Below, piece by piece: positions 9,614 through 18,935 of a DNA stretch of 64,000 nucleotides. The stretch is from Chitinophagaceae bacterium. Its GTDB lineage: Bacteria; Bacteroidota; Bacteroidia; Chitinophagales; Chitinophagaceae. The stretch covers positions 310,001-374,000 of the forward strand of contig JAIEMP010000007.1 in the NCBI GenBank assembly GCA_019752045.1. The letters run 5' to 3'. Each line of letters begins with the position of its first letter. Positions within the stretch are counted from its first letter, which is position 1. The notes beneath the pieces were generated by a model. The model ran no database searches and was not told the origin of the DNA. It saw only the letters and a list, made by a program, of their open reading frames with translations. The translations under genes were made by a program, and so were the position numbers.

Positions 9614-10476
9614 TCTTCTGCTGTTGATTTTTTCTTAAAATCAAACAACATCATCACCGCCGGAGAAATACCCAGCTGCGGATGATAAGCCGTTGCCATA
9701 TCAATTCGAAAAGTACCAAACCTTACTCCCACACCTGCATAAGGCTGTTTGTTAACCGTATTGATACCGGCACGTATCAACATTTGTTTTACAAAACTAT
9801 ATTGAAAGCAGGCATTTACACCGGCTGGCTTATTTTCTTCTTTGATCATTTCGGCGCTAATAAAAAACTGATCAGACACTTCGTATCCTAAACCTCCCCG
9901 ATAAACAGAGGCCATTTTTTCATTAGCCGTTTTATTTAATCTGCCTCCCACAGGATTGTACACACTGAGCCCTGCATGGAGATGTTCGGTTAAATGTAAG
10001 AGGGCACCTGCTTCAAAAAAAACTGCTGACGCATTGCCGTACGCAGGTATTTGCACACTGTAATAATTAAATTTTACACCCACATCAACTTTACTGCCTA
10101 ACTGCCTTGCATAACCTAAACCAAGCTGCGTTTCACGATAACTGCTGAATCCAAAATAATCTGCCTGCAAACCAAAGTTCCCCGACTTAGTAGTAAATCC
10201 TCCTACAGCTGTATATTGTTGAAAAGCATTGAGTAAAAAACGTCGTTCGCTGTAAACACCTGCTGCATTGTATTGCAGATTTGCAAGTGATGCCGGATTA
10301 ATGATAAAAGAAAAAACATCAGCTGCCTGTTTACTGTAAGCACCAAGTCCGGTATAAGAATTAACCAGTGGCTGCCTTACTGTTTGTGCATGTAACAACA
10401 TTGATGTGCATACAGCAATAAAGGTGACAGAATATTTCAAGCAGTTAATTTTGAAGAGTAAAATAAGCGTTTTCAT
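9610..10476 (-). CDS. PorV/FadL-like outer-membrane barrel protein
   Basis: A 288-residue exported protein. The N-terminus includes a hydrophobic signal (YSVTFIAVCTSMLLHAQ). The mature part resembles the FadL/PorV-PorQ superfamily: an early SFIINPASLANLQYNAAGVY segment resembles the family's NPA motif, and about a dozen amphipathic strands follow (FGLQADYFGFSSYRETQLGLGYARQL, LHAGLSVYNPVGG, ISAEMIKEE, IDMATAYHP). Several family members are T9SS-associated, but this one is too divergent to assign. It is the first gene of a two-gene unit with the HHH/barrel protein and is divergent from folD, with 74 bases between them. Confidence 0.7.
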   Translation of the reverse strand: MKTLILLFKINCLKYSVTFIAVCTSMLLHAQTVRQPLVNSYTGLGAYSKQAADVFSFIINPASLANLQYNAAGVYSERRFLLNAFQQYTAVGGFTTKSGNFGLQADYFGFSSYRETQLGLGYARQLGSKVDVGVKFNYYSVQIPAYGNASAVFFEAGALLHLTEHLHAGLSVYNPVGGRLNKTANEKMASVYRGGLGYEVSDQFFISAEMIKEENKPAGVNACFQYSFVKQMLIRAGINTVNKQPYAGVGVRFGTFRIDMATAYHPQLGISPAVMMLFDFKKKSTAEE

Positions 10477-10538
10477 TGGCTCTTACCAGCAGCTTTATTA
10501 AATTTTATCATTCAACCTGAACAAATGCCTCTGTGCGT

Positions 10539-10546
10539 TACTTTTG
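10539..10546 (+). promoter_or_regulatory. -7 promoter box of folD, leaderless arrangement
   Basis: TACTTTTG matches TAnnTTTG exactly. Only four bases separate it from the ATG at 10551, so the transcript should start at or one base before the start codon. This decides the start: the in-frame GTG at 10533 lies upstream of the box. No convincing -33 TTTG is seen. Confidence 0.65.
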
Positions 10547-10550
10547 CAGC

Positions 10551-11426
10551 ATGCAACTACTTGATGGTAAAATGGCGGCAGAAGCCATAAAAGAAGATCT
10601 TAAACTAAAGACATCAGCTTTACATACCAGTGGCAAAAGACCTCCTCACCTTGCTGCTATTTTAGTTGGAACGGATGGTGCCAGTGAAACCTATGTAGCA
10701 TCCAAAGTAAAAACCTGTGCAGAGATAGGTTTTGAATCTACCCTCAAACGATTTCCTTCAACCATCACTGAAGAAGAGCTGCTGCATGAAATTGATGAGC
10801 TGAATAATCATGATGCAGTTGATGGCATTCTTGTTCAACTGCCATTACCAAAACACATCAGTGATGATAAAGTCATCAATAAAATTAACCCTGCAAAAGA
10901 TGTTGATGGATTTCATCCGGTAAGCGTTGGCAATATGGTAAGTGGAACACCAACTTTTATTCCGGCAACACCCTATGGTATTTTATTGTTGTTGAAACAT
11001 TTCAACGTTGAAACATCCGGAAAACATGCAGTGGTCATTGGCCGCAGCCATATAGTAGGTACTCCTATGAGTATTTTATTAAGCCGCAAAGCATATCCCG
11101 GCAACTGCACCGTAACAATCTGTCATTCTGCAACAACCAACTTAAAAGAAATCTGTTTGCAGGGCGATATTATTGTGGCAGCATTGGGACAACCGGAATT
11201 TTTAACTGCAGATATGGTAAAAGATGGCGCTGTAATTATTGATGTTGGTATTACACGTGTGGCAGATGCATCAAAGAAAAGTGGCTTTGCATTAAAAGGT
11301 GATGTAAAGTTTGACGAGGTATCCGTTAAGAGCAGTTATATAACTCCAGTACCCGGTGGTGTTGGACCCATGACGATTGCAGGTTTACTCATGAATACTT
11401 ATAATGCTTACATGAATAAGCAGTAA
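10551..11426 (+). CDS. folD: Bifunctional methylenetetrahydrofolate dehydrogenase / methenyl-THF cyclohydrolase
   Basis: Interconverts 5,10-methylene-THF, methenyl-THF and 10-formyl-THF in cytosolic one-carbon metabolism for purines and formyl-Met. The product has 291 residues, the family norm. Visible signatures are the YVASK motif (Tyr and Lys active-site pair), [19 protein letters not shown], the dinucleotide-binding [16 protein letters not shown] and the C-terminal [16 protein letters not shown] prefer the ATG at 10551 ([11 protein letters not shown]) over the upstream GTG because of family alignment and the promoter box just before it. It is the first of a run of plus-strand genes; the following barrel-like gene starts 36 bases later. 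Confidence 0.97.
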   Translation: MQLLDGKMAAEAIKEDLKLKTSALHTSGKRPPHLAAILVGTDGASETYVASKVKTCAEIGFESTLKRFPSTITEEELLHEIDELNNHDAVDGILVQLPLPKHISDDKVINKINPAKDVDGFHPVSVGNMVSGTPTFIPATPYGILLLLKHFNVETSGKHAVVIGRSHIVGTPMSILLSRKAYPGNCTVTICHSATTNLKEICLQGDIIVAALGQPEFLTADMVKDGAVIIDVGITRVADASKKSGFALKGDVKFDEVSVKSSYITPVPGGVGPMTIAGLLMNTYNAYMNKQ

Positions 11427-11462
11427 ATTTATAATGTACAGCTTTATTATTCGATTGCAATT

Positions 11463-12119
11463 ATGCGAAACACCCTGCTTCTTATTTGCTTTTTATCAAG
11501 TAACACAAGTAATGCACAAGTTTATCTTGAGCCCTATGCGGGTTATGCAATAGATGTAAGACCTAAACAAAATTTACACAGCTTCAATACCGGCATTCAG
11601 GTTACATTTTCAAAAAAAACAAACTACGAATTTTCAGCAGGCTTCATCAATGGTTTTGGAATAAAACGAAAGGGTGAAGATTCTTCGTTTACTTCTAATC
11701 CTTCTCTTCCAATTTATGCAAAAGCACCAAAAACTATTGAAACAGGATTGATGGGTATATATATCAATAACAGATTTCGTTTATTTAAAATTGGCGGGAA
11801 TCATTCTATACACTTAAATTTTCAAATGGGATTAAGGCTGCAGAAACTAACGGTTAACTATTATTTAAACAGTACAGATTATGTTGTTTTAAACCCCGGT
11901 GCAGAAGCAGAACGTTTTAGTGTGTATGCCGGTTCCGGTTTTGAATATTTGTATATATTAAAAAAAGGGCGTGTATTCTTTCAAACAAATGTAATTACCC
12001 CATCGTTAAGAAGAAAAAGAGAACAACCCGACCGGTTAAACCTACCTGTACCATTAAGTTTCAATGCGGGTTATTCGTTTGAATTGAAAAAGAAAACAGT
12101 TCAGCCACAAAAAAAATAA
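11463..12119 (+). CDS. Predicted outer-membrane beta-barrel protein, unknown
   Basis: A 218-residue protein with a signal peptide (MRNTLLLICFLSSNTSNAQ) and a mature part of alternating strands (VYLEPYAGYAIDVRP, FNTGIQVTFSKKTNYEFSAGFI, MGIYINNRFRLFKIGG, SVYAGSGFEYLYI, LSFNAGYSFELKK). This looks like a small 8-stranded OmpW/OmpX-type barrel. I recognise no named family. It is followed after one base by a lipoprotein gene, so the two are likely a coupled pair and their products may work together at the outer membrane. Confidence 0.65.
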   Translation: MRNTLLLICFLSSNTSNAQVYLEPYAGYAIDVRPKQNLHSFNTGIQVTFSKKTNYEFSAGFINGFGIKRKGEDSSFTSNPSLPIYAKAPKTIETGLMGIYINNRFRLFKIGGNHSIHLNFQMGLRLQKLTVNYYLNSTDYVVLNPGAEAERFSVYAGSGFEYLYILKKGRVFFQTNVITPSLRRKREQPDRLNLPVPLSFNAGYSFELKKKTVQPQKK

Positions 12120-12120
12120 A

Positions 12121-12732
12121 ATGCTTCAACCTAAAATTAGCACACTGGTTATTCTGATTTCATGGATGATGTTATTGGCCTGTGATGGCAACGTCACTAA
12201 GTTTTATGAAGATTCAAATAACAAAGGCCTGAGTATTTTTTCTAACACAACAAATAATATTGCTTCAGCTTATTTTAATGATGAGATTTGGAGAACCCGG
12301 AACAGGGTTTATTCCGTTATTTCTTATACTTCTTATGAATTATTTATTCATAAAGAAATTACAACAACATTATCCGACACATTAATTATTGAATGGACAG
12401 GTAATTACATTGGAAAACCCAATTCTGTTACATTAAGTTTTGTAATGGCCATTCCAAAAAACTTCAGGGCTGCCGACCTTGTTACATTTAAGGGTAAGCG
12501 ATTTAATGCCGATGGAATTTCCAGCTATTTTAAAGTTAACGGGGCATCAGCACTTTCATCTGAAAAAGGCACCGGCACAATTTACTTTCATACAGCAGAA
12601 ATTCAGCTCAATCAGAATGCCGATGGAAATGGGAAAATAGCAGGTTTATTCGAGGCATCCTTTAACAGTTTAAAAATCACTAAAGGTCGCTTTGATCATT
12701 ACCTTAACACATTTAATGTGAGATTACCTTAA
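12121..12732 (+). CDS. Putative lipoprotein, unknown function
   Basis: A 203-residue product with a hydrophobic N-terminus MLQPKISTLVILISWMMLLAC. The LLAC motif gives a lipid-modified Cys at about residue 21. The mature part is beta-rich with no recognised domain (IASAYFNDEIWRTRNRVYSVISYTSYELFIHKE, VTFKGKRFNADGISSYFKV, GLFEASFNSLKITKGRFD). The closing strand with FEASFNSL..GRFD recalls a DUF6252-like domain common in Bacteroidota lipoproteins, but that is a guess. It starts immediately after the preceding barrel gene stop and is likely co-translated. Confidence 0.65.
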   Translation: MLQPKISTLVILISWMMLLACDGNVTKFYEDSNNKGLSIFSNTTNNIASAYFNDEIWRTRNRVYSVISYTSYELFIHKEITTTLSDTLIIEWTGNYIGKPNSVTLSFVMAIPKNFRAADLVTFKGKRFNADGISSYFKVNGASALSSEKGTGTIYFHTAEIQLNQNADGNGKIAGLFEASFNSLKITKGRFDHYLNTFNVRLP

Positions 12733-12751
12733 AAGGTTTACTTAATTAATG

Positions 12752-12759
12752 CAATTTTG
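12752..12759 (+). promoter_or_regulatory. -7-like box directly before queE
   Basis: CAATTTTG matches TAnnTTTG at seven of eight positions and lies four bases before the ATG at 12764. It supports 12764 as the start and excludes the in-frame ATG at 12749, which lies upstream of the box. Confidence 0.5.
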
Positions 12760-12763
12760 CAGC

Positions 12764-13423
12764 ATGAGTATGAATGAATCAACTTTACAGCAAATGAAGT
12801 TACCTGTGATGGAATCTTTTTACACACTCCAGGGTGAAGGATACCATCAGGGCCGTGCAGCTTATTTTATTCGCCTTGGCGGATGTGATGTAGGTTGTGT
12901 ATGGTGTGATGTAAAAGACAGTTGGGATGCAAGTAAGCATCCAAGCTTTAGTATTGATGCAATAGTAAACAAACTTTATGTTGAAACTGGAATCAGGAAT
13001 CGGGAATTGGGGAATAACATTCAACCGATTGTTGTGATCACCGGTGGCGAACCATTGATGCATGATCTTACTCAACTTTCCAATGCAATTCATGCAGCAG
13101 GCTTTCAAACCAATATTGAAACATCCGGAGCACATCCGTTAAGTGGTGAATGGGACTGGATCTGTTTATCTCCTAAAAAATTTAAAGCTCCTTTGCCCGA
13201 AGTAGTGCCGCATGCACATGAATTAAAAGTTGTGATCTTTCATAAAAGCGATTTTTCCTGGGCCGAGCAATATGCAGCATTAGTAAATCCGCAATGCAAA
13301 CTTTATTTACAACCAGAGTGGGATAAAGCTGCTGAAGTAACACCGCTGATCATTGATTACATCAAAACCAACCCACAATGGGAGTTGAGTTTACAATTGC
13401 ATAAATACATTAACGTCCCTTAA
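12764..13423 (+). CDS. queE: 7-carboxy-7-deazaguanine synthase, radical SAM
   Basis: Converts 6-carboxytetrahydropterin to 7-carboxy-7-deazaguanine on the way to queuosine. The 219 residues include ESFYTLQGEGYHQGRAAYFIRLGGC, the radical SAM CX3CX2C motif (CDVGCVWC, about residues 45-52) that holds the 4Fe-4S cluster, VVITGGEPLMHD, the FQTNIETSGAHP strand and WICLSPKKF. I place the start at ATG 12764 (another ATG follows at 12770). No other queuosine gene is nearby. About residues 74-86 (ETGIRNRELGNN) are encoded by an unusual repetitive stretch, AATCAGGAATCGGGAATTGG, that seems inserted before the VVITGGEP strand. Confidence 0.95.
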   Translation: MSMNESTLQQMKLPVMESFYTLQGEGYHQGRAAYFIRLGGCDVGCVWCDVKDSWDASKHPSFSIDAIVNKLYVETGIRNRELGNNIQPIVVITGGEPLMHDLTQLSNAIHAAGFQTNIETSGAHPLSGEWDWICLSPKKFKAPLPEVVPHAHELKVVIFHKSDFSWAEQYAALVNPQCKLYLQPEWDKAAEVTPLIIDYIKTNPQWELSLQLHKYINVP

Positions 13424-13466
13424 CAACATCCACTTTTTTTTTTCGTTATATTGAACCACAAATTCA

Positions 13467-15377
13467 ATGCAATTGAAAAAACTATTGACTTTTTTTAGCC
13501 TTTTTACTTTTACACTCACTTATGCTCAATGGTACAACCCTTCAAAAGTTGATATTAAGCTCGGCTATAAATACAGTGAAGCATTAAACGAAGCAAGAAG
13601 CAGAAATTATGCAAAGGCTTTGCAACTGCTGGATGAATGTATTGCAACAGATAACCGTTTTGTTGATGCATGGTTAAGTAAAGCAGGTGTGTATTCCGAA
13701 CAAAAAAAATACAGCCAATCTGTAGAAACTTACCGCACAGCATTTCGTCTCGACTCCGTTTATTTCGGAACCTTTCTGCTTCCCTACTCCATTGCAATAG
13801 CAGGCAAAGGAGAGTTTACTGAAGCACTGAATGCTATCACAACTTTTTTACAACGACCGAATTTGAATGAGCGTACCATAAAATCTGCCGAGTACAGAAA
13901 AAAATGTTATCAGTTTGCAGTTGAATATCAAAGCAAATTTCCGCAAGGTGATTATGTGTTTACTCCAATGAATTTAGGTGACAGTATCAATACAAAACTG
14001 CTTGAATATTTTCCTTCGGTTACAATTGATGCAAACACTTTGGTGTTTACAAGAAGAATTGGCCATGAAGATTTTTTTGTCAGCGAAAAAAGAAATGCTG
14101 TGTGGAGTAAAGCAGTTCCTTTGCCCGGCAATCTGAATACAGAAGAAAATGAAGGTGCACAAACTATTTCGCAGGATGGTCGCCTGCTCATTTTCACCGG
14201 TTGCAATATGCAGGATGGCCAAGGCAGTTGTGATCTTTATTTTTCTTATCTCACAAAAAATGGCTGGGGCGAACGCATGAATCTGGGACGCATTATAAAT
14301 ACAGAATACTGGGAAAGTCAACCAAGCTTATCTCCAGATAAAAGAGCTTTGTATTTTGCAGCCAGAGATCCATCGGGTTATGGTGGCAGTGATTTGTTTG
14401 TGAGTTACCGGCAGCCTAACGGAAGCTGGGGAACACCGGAGAACATGGGACCTGATGTAAATACAAATGCTGATGAAAGCTGCCCTTTTATTCATGCAGA
14501 TAACCAGACTTTTTATTTTACGAGCAGCGGCCATCCCGGTTATGGAGGAACAGATTTATTTCTGATGCGCAAACAGGCCGATGGTAAATGGAGCAAACCA
14601 CAAAACCTTGGCTATCCTGTAAATACGATTGATGATGAAGGCTCTCTTGTAATTGCAAGCGATGGCAAAACAGCTTATTATGCAAGCGATGGAGCCGACA
14701 GCAGAGGTGGTTTGGATATTTACAGCTTTGAACTACCGGTGCCGGACAGGCCAAGTAAAACATTATGGGTTAAAGGAAATGTGTATGATAAAAAAACAAA
14801 CCTCGGTTTACCCTCTGCAGTAGAGCTCATTAATTTATCTACTGCACAAACCATCAGCAAAGTGCAAACAGATGAAGAAGGTAATTATCTCATTACATTA
14901 CCGGTTGGTAATGATTATGTATTTAATGTAAACAGAAAAGGCTATTTATTTTATTCGGGAAATTTTTCACTGAAACAACAATCAACAGATACAACATTCA
15001 CTATAAATATCCCTTTAATCCCCATCGAAATAAATGCAAGTATTGTACTGCAAAATATTTTCTTCGACAGTAAAAAATCTGAACTGAAACCTGAATCCAT
15101 GATTGAGCTGGATAAAGTAGTTCAGCTTTTAAAAGATAACCCTGCAGTAAAAATTGAAATTGGTGGCTATACCGATAATGTGGGAAAACCTGCAGACAAT
15201 CTGGTTCTTTCGAACAACCGTGCAAAGTCTGTAATTAATTATTTTCTATACAAAGGAATTGCTGCCAGTCGGCTTACTTCAAAAGGCTTTGGAGAAACAA
15301 AACCCATTGCAGATAATAAAACAGAACAGGGCCGTGCAAAAAACCGACGTACAGAATTGAAGGTGTTAAGCAAATAA
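13467..15377 (+). CDS. TPR-PD40-carboxypeptidase-regulatory-OmpA protein, PorE-like
   Basis: A 636-residue envelope protein whose domain order fits PorE, the T9SS component that tethers the machine to peptidoglycan. A signal peptide (MQLKKLLTFFSLFTFTLTYAQ) is followed by TPR repeats (about 30-125), a WD40/PD40 beta-propeller (about 170-430) with repeated blades such as SQPSLSPDKRALYFAARDPSGYGGSDLFVS and SCPFIHADNQTFYFTSSGHPGYGGTDLFLM, a carboxypeptidase-regulatory-like domain (about 440-520) and an OmpA C-terminal domain (about 525-632) with GGYTDNVG and GRAKNRRTEL. Many Bacteroidota paralogs share this layout, so true PorE identity is not certain. The dprA gene follows closely. Confidence 0.8.
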   Translation: MQLKKLLTFFSLFTFTLTYAQWYNPSKVDIKLGYKYSEALNEARSRNYAKALQLLDECIATDNRFVDAWLSKAGVYSEQKKYSQSVETYRTAFRLDSVYFGTFLLPYSIAIAGKGEFTEALNAITTFLQRPNLNERTIKSAEYRKKCYQFAVEYQSKFPQGDYVFTPMNLGDSINTKLLEYFPSVTIDANTLVFTRRIGHEDFFVSEKRNAVWSKAVPLPGNLNTEENEGAQTISQDGRLLIFTGCNMQDGQGSCDLYFSYLTKNGWGERMNLGRIINTEYWESQPSLSPDKRALYFAARDPSGYGGSDLFVSYRQPNGSWGTPENMGPDVNTNADESCPFIHADNQTFYFTSSGHPGYGGTDLFLMRKQADGKWSKPQNLGYPVNTIDDEGSLVIASDGKTAYYASDGADSRGGLDIYSFELPVPDRPSKTLWVKGNVYDKKTNLGLPSAVELINLSTAQTISKVQTDEEGNYLITLPVGNDYVFNVNRKGYLFYSGNFSLKQQSTDTTFTINIPLIPIEINASIVLQNIFFDSKKSELKPESMIELDKVVQLLKDNPAVKIEIGGYTDNVGKPADNLVLSNNRAKSVINYFLYKGIAASRLTSKGFGETKPIADNKTEQGRAKNRRTELKVLSK

Positions 15378-15393
15378 TGTATTTTCAGCCTGC

Positions 15394-16497
15394 ATGTATA
15401 CCGATCTGTTATATCAGCTGGCCTTAACGCAGGTACCGCATATCGGCTGTGTACATGCAAAAATTCTGGCTGAGCAATTTGGCACTGCAGAACAGATTTT
15501 TAAAGCGAAGAAAACTATCCTCGAAAAAATTGACGGCATTGGCGAAGTAAGAGCAAGAAGTATAAAACAGTTTACTGCGTTTAAAGAACAGGAAGCTGAA
15601 ATTAGTTTTGTTGAAAAATATAAAATACAACCTCTTTTTTTAAACGACAGTGCATATCCTAAACGCTTACTGCATTGTTACGATCCACCTACACTTCTTT
15701 TTTACAGAGGTACAGCCGATTTAAATGCGTCGAAAGTAATTTCCTTTATTGGTACAAGAGCCAATACCGATTACGGAAAAATGATGACTGAAAAAATGCT
15801 GGAAGAATTGCATGTACATCAACCATTAATTGTAAGCGGCCTTGCTTACGGCATTGATGCCATTGCACATAGATGCAGTGTAAAACAACAACTCTCTACA
15901 GTTGCAGTTTTGGCACATGGGTTAGATAAAATTTATCCTGCACAACATACAGCACTTGCAAAAGAAATGATTGCTTCAAACGGAGGGTTGTTAACTGAAT
16001 TCAGGAAAGAGACCAAACCCGATAAACACAATTTCCCCACCCGTAACAGAATTGTTGCAGGCATGTGCGATGCAACCATTGTAATAGAAACCGGAATAAA
16101 AGGCGGCAGTATGATTACTGCCAATCTTGCAAATAATTATAACCGTGATGTATTTGCGCTGCCCGGTAAAACAACCGACTCCAAAAGTGAAGGCTGCAAT
16201 TATTTAATTCAAAGCAACAAAGCAGTGCTTATCAGAAACGCAGAAGATATTGTTGAGCAAATGGGCTGGCAGCCAAAAGAAAAAGCAACAAAACTAAAAC
16301 AGAAACAATTGTTTATTCAGTTGAATGAAAATGAAAAAATCATTGTTCAACTGTTAGAACAAAAAGAAGCCGTACATATTGATGAACTGAACCTTTCATG
16401 TAATCTCAACAGCAGCATCATTGCATCCGTACTTTTAACCCTCGAATTGCAGAATGTAGTAAAAAGCTTACCGGGTAAATTGTACAGTTTGCTGTAA
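15394..16497 (+). CDS. dprA: DNA-processing protein DprA
   Basis: Loads RecA on incoming single-stranded DNA during natural transformation. The 367 residues carry an N-terminal helix-hairpin-helix segment (LTQVPHIGCVHAKILAEQFG and IDGIGEVRARSIKQF), the Rossmann-like DprA core with SFIGTRANTDYGKMMTEKM, the SGLAYGIDAIAH motif, TEFRKETKPDKHNFPTRNRI and TGIKGGSMITANLA, and a C-terminal winged helix (about 305-365). It starts 16 bases after the PorE-like gene and is closed by the hairpin at 16501-16524. It suggests competence, but no com genes are in view apart from the HHH protein at 7565. Confidence 0.96.
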   Translation: MYTDLLYQLALTQVPHIGCVHAKILAEQFGTAEQIFKAKKTILEKIDGIGEVRARSIKQFTAFKEQEAEISFVEKYKIQPLFLNDSAYPKRLLHCYDPPTLLFYRGTADLNASKVISFIGTRANTDYGKMMTEKMLEELHVHQPLIVSGLAYGIDAIAHRCSVKQQLSTVAVLAHGLDKIYPAQHTALAKEMIASNGGLLTEFRKETKPDKHNFPTRNRIVAGMCDATIVIETGIKGGSMITANLANNYNRDVFALPGKTTDSKSEGCNYLIQSNKAVLIRNAEDIVEQMGWQPKEKATKLKQKQLFIQLNENEKIIVQLLEQKEAVHIDELNLSCNLNSSIIASVLLTLELQNVVKSLPGKLYSLL

Positions 16498-16500
16498 AAA

Positions 16501-16524
16501 AAACGCTCCCTTTCAGGAGCGTTT
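16501..16524. terminator. Bidirectional terminator between dprA and the collagen-like gene
   Basis: AAACGCTCC (16501-16509) pairs perfectly with GGAGCGTTT (16516-16524) around a CTTTCA loop. It lies between convergent genes. A-rich flanks on both sides supply a U-tract on the minus transcript and a short one on the plus. Confidence 0.8.
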
Positions 16525-16544
16525 CAGAAAAAAATCAACCCACT

Positions 16545-17207
16545 TTATTTAATGTTTGTTCCGTTTTCAGGAATATTAAACAGGTTTCTGATTTGTTCGT
16601 AACTCATGGCTTTAATCTGGCTAACGGTATAACCTGCTGCCGGGCCACTGATGATACGTGTACCTGCAACACCACCGGGAACAATTACATAACGGTAAAG
16701 ATTACCTGTTGGCGGGTTACCGGCAGTACCTGTAAATGTTCCGGGATCGTTGTTATCATCTAAATTGTAAAAATTAATCAGTAACGATCCGGTAACCATA
16801 CTTGGTTCAATATGCTGATGAACAGACTGTGTAAAGTTAAACGTTGTATAAGGCAGCGTACGAACGGTTCCCGGTGAACCACCACCCTGAAAATACACCA
16901 TCACTAAACCCTGAGACATAACTGTAGCAGTAATACCGGGAGCAGCAGCTGTGAATCGTCTTGCTACTTTACCAAAAATAGAAACCGTTCCTGCACTCCA
17001 GCCGGCTGCAAGAAATGGATTCCATGGAGAGTATATTACATTAGCCGTACCGGTAGGACCAGCAGGACCAGCTGGACCAGCAGGACCAGCTGGACCAGCA
17101 GGACCAGCCGCACCAGCGGGACCAACAGGGCCGGTGTCGCCCTTACAAGCGGTTAATAAAATTGTGCTTGCAGAAATAATCGCAAGTGAAAAAACGAGCT
17201 TTTTCAT
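16545..17207 (-). CDS. Lipoprotein with a collagen-like Gly-Pro-Ala tract
   Basis: A 220-residue surface or periplasmic lipoprotein of unknown role. The start at 17207 (MKKLVFSLAIISASTILLTAC) is preferred to 17213 because it gives a standard signal with lipobox LTAC. Straight after the Cys comes KGDTGPVGPAGAAG and then a run of GPA triplets (to about residue 50), a short collagen-like segment in which every third residue is Gly. A globular C-terminal region follows (about 55-220) without a known domain, containing VMVYFQGGG, LLINFYNL and YRYVIVPGGV. The Gly-X-Y tract is near-identical at DNA level (17055-17130) and may change length by slippage. It is a single gene between terminators, convergent with dprA. 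Confidence 0.85.
   Translation of the reverse strand: MKKLVFSLAIISASTILLTACKGDTGPVGPAGAAGPAGPAGPAGPAGPAGPTGTANVIYSPWNPFLAAGWSAGTVSIFGKVARRFTAAAPGITATVMSQGLVMVYFQGGGSPGTVRTLPYTTFNFTQSVHQHIEPSMVTGSLLINFYNLDDNNDPGTFTGTAGNPPTGNLYRYVIVPGGVAGTRIISGPAAGYTVSQIKAMSYEQIRNLFNIPENGTNIK
17055..17130 (-). repeat. Tandem 9/18-bp repeat encoding the collagen-like tract
   Basis: The plus strand repeats GGACCAGCAGGACCAGCT units, alternating AGCA and AGCT, for about four 18-bp periods with degenerate ends. It encodes Gly-Pro-Ala triplets in frame. The near-perfect copies allow unit gain or loss without a frameshift. Confidence 0.85.
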
Positions 17208-17402
17208 ACACATGTTTGTTTTTAAGGTTTAATAATAATGATAAATAAAAAGTTAGCGGCTCGAGGTAAACATGGTTATTCAGCAGAAGAATGGATGTGA
17301 TGTCGTAAATGTAGAAAGTGTTTTTTCTTTTTGCAAGTAAGATCAAAAAAAAGATCAGAACCTACCCAAAAGTGGTATGCTTTCGTTCGTCATGTATCTC
17401 AA

Positions 17403-17435
17403 TTTGGAAGCTATAGTATCCTCCCCTTACCTTTG
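17403..17435 (+). promoter_or_regulatory. Promoter of guaB, leaderless arrangement
   Basis: TTTG (17403-17406), a 21-base spacer, then TACCTTTG (17428-17435), a perfect -7 box. Only three bases lie between the box and the ATG at 17439, so the RNA should begin at the start codon. Confidence 0.7.
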
Positions 17436-17438
17436 CAC

Positions 17439-18935
17439 ATGGCATCAAGAAATAATTCCACTCTCAGCAAAGCGGTTCTCAACAAATTTTTTGGCGAAGG
17501 TTACACGTTTGACGATGTACTACTCATGCCGGCCTATTCACAGGTACTTCCAAGAGAAACCAATATCAGCACACAACTCACTAAATCATTACGGCTTAAT
17601 ATTCCCATGCTCTCGGCAGCAATGGATACTGTTACCGAAGCGGGACTTGCCATTGCCCTTGCAAGAGAAGGCGGCATCGGTATTTTGCACAAGAATATGA
17701 GCATTGAAGAACAAGCAGCGCAGGTACGCAAAGTAAAACGTAGTGAGAGCGGACTTATCCTCGACCCTATCACGTTACATATTGAAGCAACATTGGCCGA
17801 TGCCTTGCAATTGATGAAAGAAAATAAGATCGGTGGTATTCCCATTGTTGATCAAAAAAATAAACTGGTGGGCATTCTCACCAATCGTGATCTGCGATTT
17901 GAAACCAACTATAAAAAGAAGGTGAGTGAAGTCATGACTTCCACCAATCTCATTACAGCACCTGAAGGAACGGATCTCAAAAAAGCACAAACGATTCTCA
18001 GTCATCATAAAATTGAAAAGCTGCCCGTTGTAAAAAAAGACGGTACACTTGCAGGCCTCATCACCTACCGTGATATGCTGCAGGTACAAAGTCACCCAAG
18101 CGCAGTAAAAGATTCCTTTGGAAGATTATTAGTTGGTGCTGCTCTCGGCATTACTGCTGATATGCTCGACAGAGCGGCTGCATTACAACAGGTAGGTGTA
18201 GATATTGTTACACTCGACAGTGCACACGGTCACAGCAAGGGAGTAATCGATTCATTGAAATTATTGAAAAAGAATTTTAAGAAGCTACAGGTCATCGCCG
18301 GTAATGCGGGAACAGGTGCCGGGGCAAAAGCATTGGCCGATGCAGGCGCCGATGCAGTGAAAATTGGTATTGGTCCCGGTTCTATTTGCACTACCCGTAT
18401 TGTTGCCGGTACAGGTGTTCCGCAATTGACCGCTATTATGGAAGCTGCCCATGCAGTAAAAGCAAAAGGCATTCCTGTAATTGCAGATGGTGGCATCCGT
18501 TATACAGGCGATATGGTAAAAGCATTGGCGGCAGGTGCATCAACTGTAATGATGGGCAGTGTGTTTGCAGGTACAGAAGAAAGCCCCGGCGAAACCATTA
18601 TTTACGAAGGAAGAAAATTCAAACAATACCGTGGCATGGGATCAATCGGTGCCATGCAGCAAGGAAGTGGTGATCGTTATTTTCAGGATGTGGAAGATGG
18701 TATTAAAAAATTAGTACCCGAAGGAATTGAAGGTCGTGTTCCGTTCAAAGGAAATGTGAGTGAGATCGTGCATCAATTCACTGGTGGACTTCGTGCAGGG
18801 ATGGGATACTGTGGCGCACAAACAATAAAAGACTTACAAGCTGCACAATTCATTAAGATCAGTAATGCAGGGATGAAAGAAAGTCATGCACATGATGTGA
18901 TCATTACAAAAGAAAGCCCGAACTATTCCAGATAA
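17439..18935 (+). CDS. guaB: IMP dehydrogenase
   Basis: Oxidises IMP to XMP with NAD, the rate-limiting step of guanine nucleotide synthesis. The 498 residues start [35 protein letters not shown]. The longer frame upstream is excluded by the promoter box. Visible are the TIM-barrel core, two CBS domains (about 105-220), the active-site loop [18 protein letters not shown] with the catalytic Cys, the [18 protein letters not shown] phosphate site, the [15 protein letters not shown] loop and the flap [19 protein letters not shown]. Length and motifs are standard. It is likely monocistronic, since about 300 bases of repeat-rich sequence follow. Confidence 0.98.
   Translation: MASRNNSTLSKAVLNKFFGEGYTFDDVLLMPAYSQVLPRETNISTQLTKSLRLNIPMLSAAMDTVTEAGLAIALAREGGIGILHKNMSIEEQAAQVRKVKRSESGLILDPITLHIEATLADALQLMKENKIGGIPIVDQKNKLVGILTNRDLRFETNYKKKVSEVMTSTNLITAPEGTDLKKAQTILSHHKIEKLPVVKKDGTLAGLITYRDMLQVQSHPSAVKDSFGRLLVGAALGITADMLDRAAALQQVGVDIVTLDSAHGHSKGVIDSLKLLKKNFKKLQVIAGNAGTGAGAKALADAGADAVKIGIGPGSICTTRIVAGTGVPQLTAIMEAAHAVKAKGIPVIADGGIRYTGDMVKALAAGASTVMMGSVFAGTEESPGETIIYEGRKFKQYRGMGSIGAMQQGSGDRYFQDVEDGIKKLVPEGIEGRVPFKGNVSEIVHQFTGGLRAGMGYCGAQTIKDLQAAQFIKISNAGMKESHAHDVIITKESPNYSR

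Noticed and set aside
10533-10550. GTG start of folD at 10533
   Set aside because: It lies upstream of the -7 box and adds residues that homologs lack.
16951-17232. 93-residue plus-strand frame rich in Gly-Pro-Ala
   Set aside because: It is the mirror of the collagen repeat: the opposite strand of GGACCAGC units also reads GPA. Signal peptide and domain support only the minus-strand gene.
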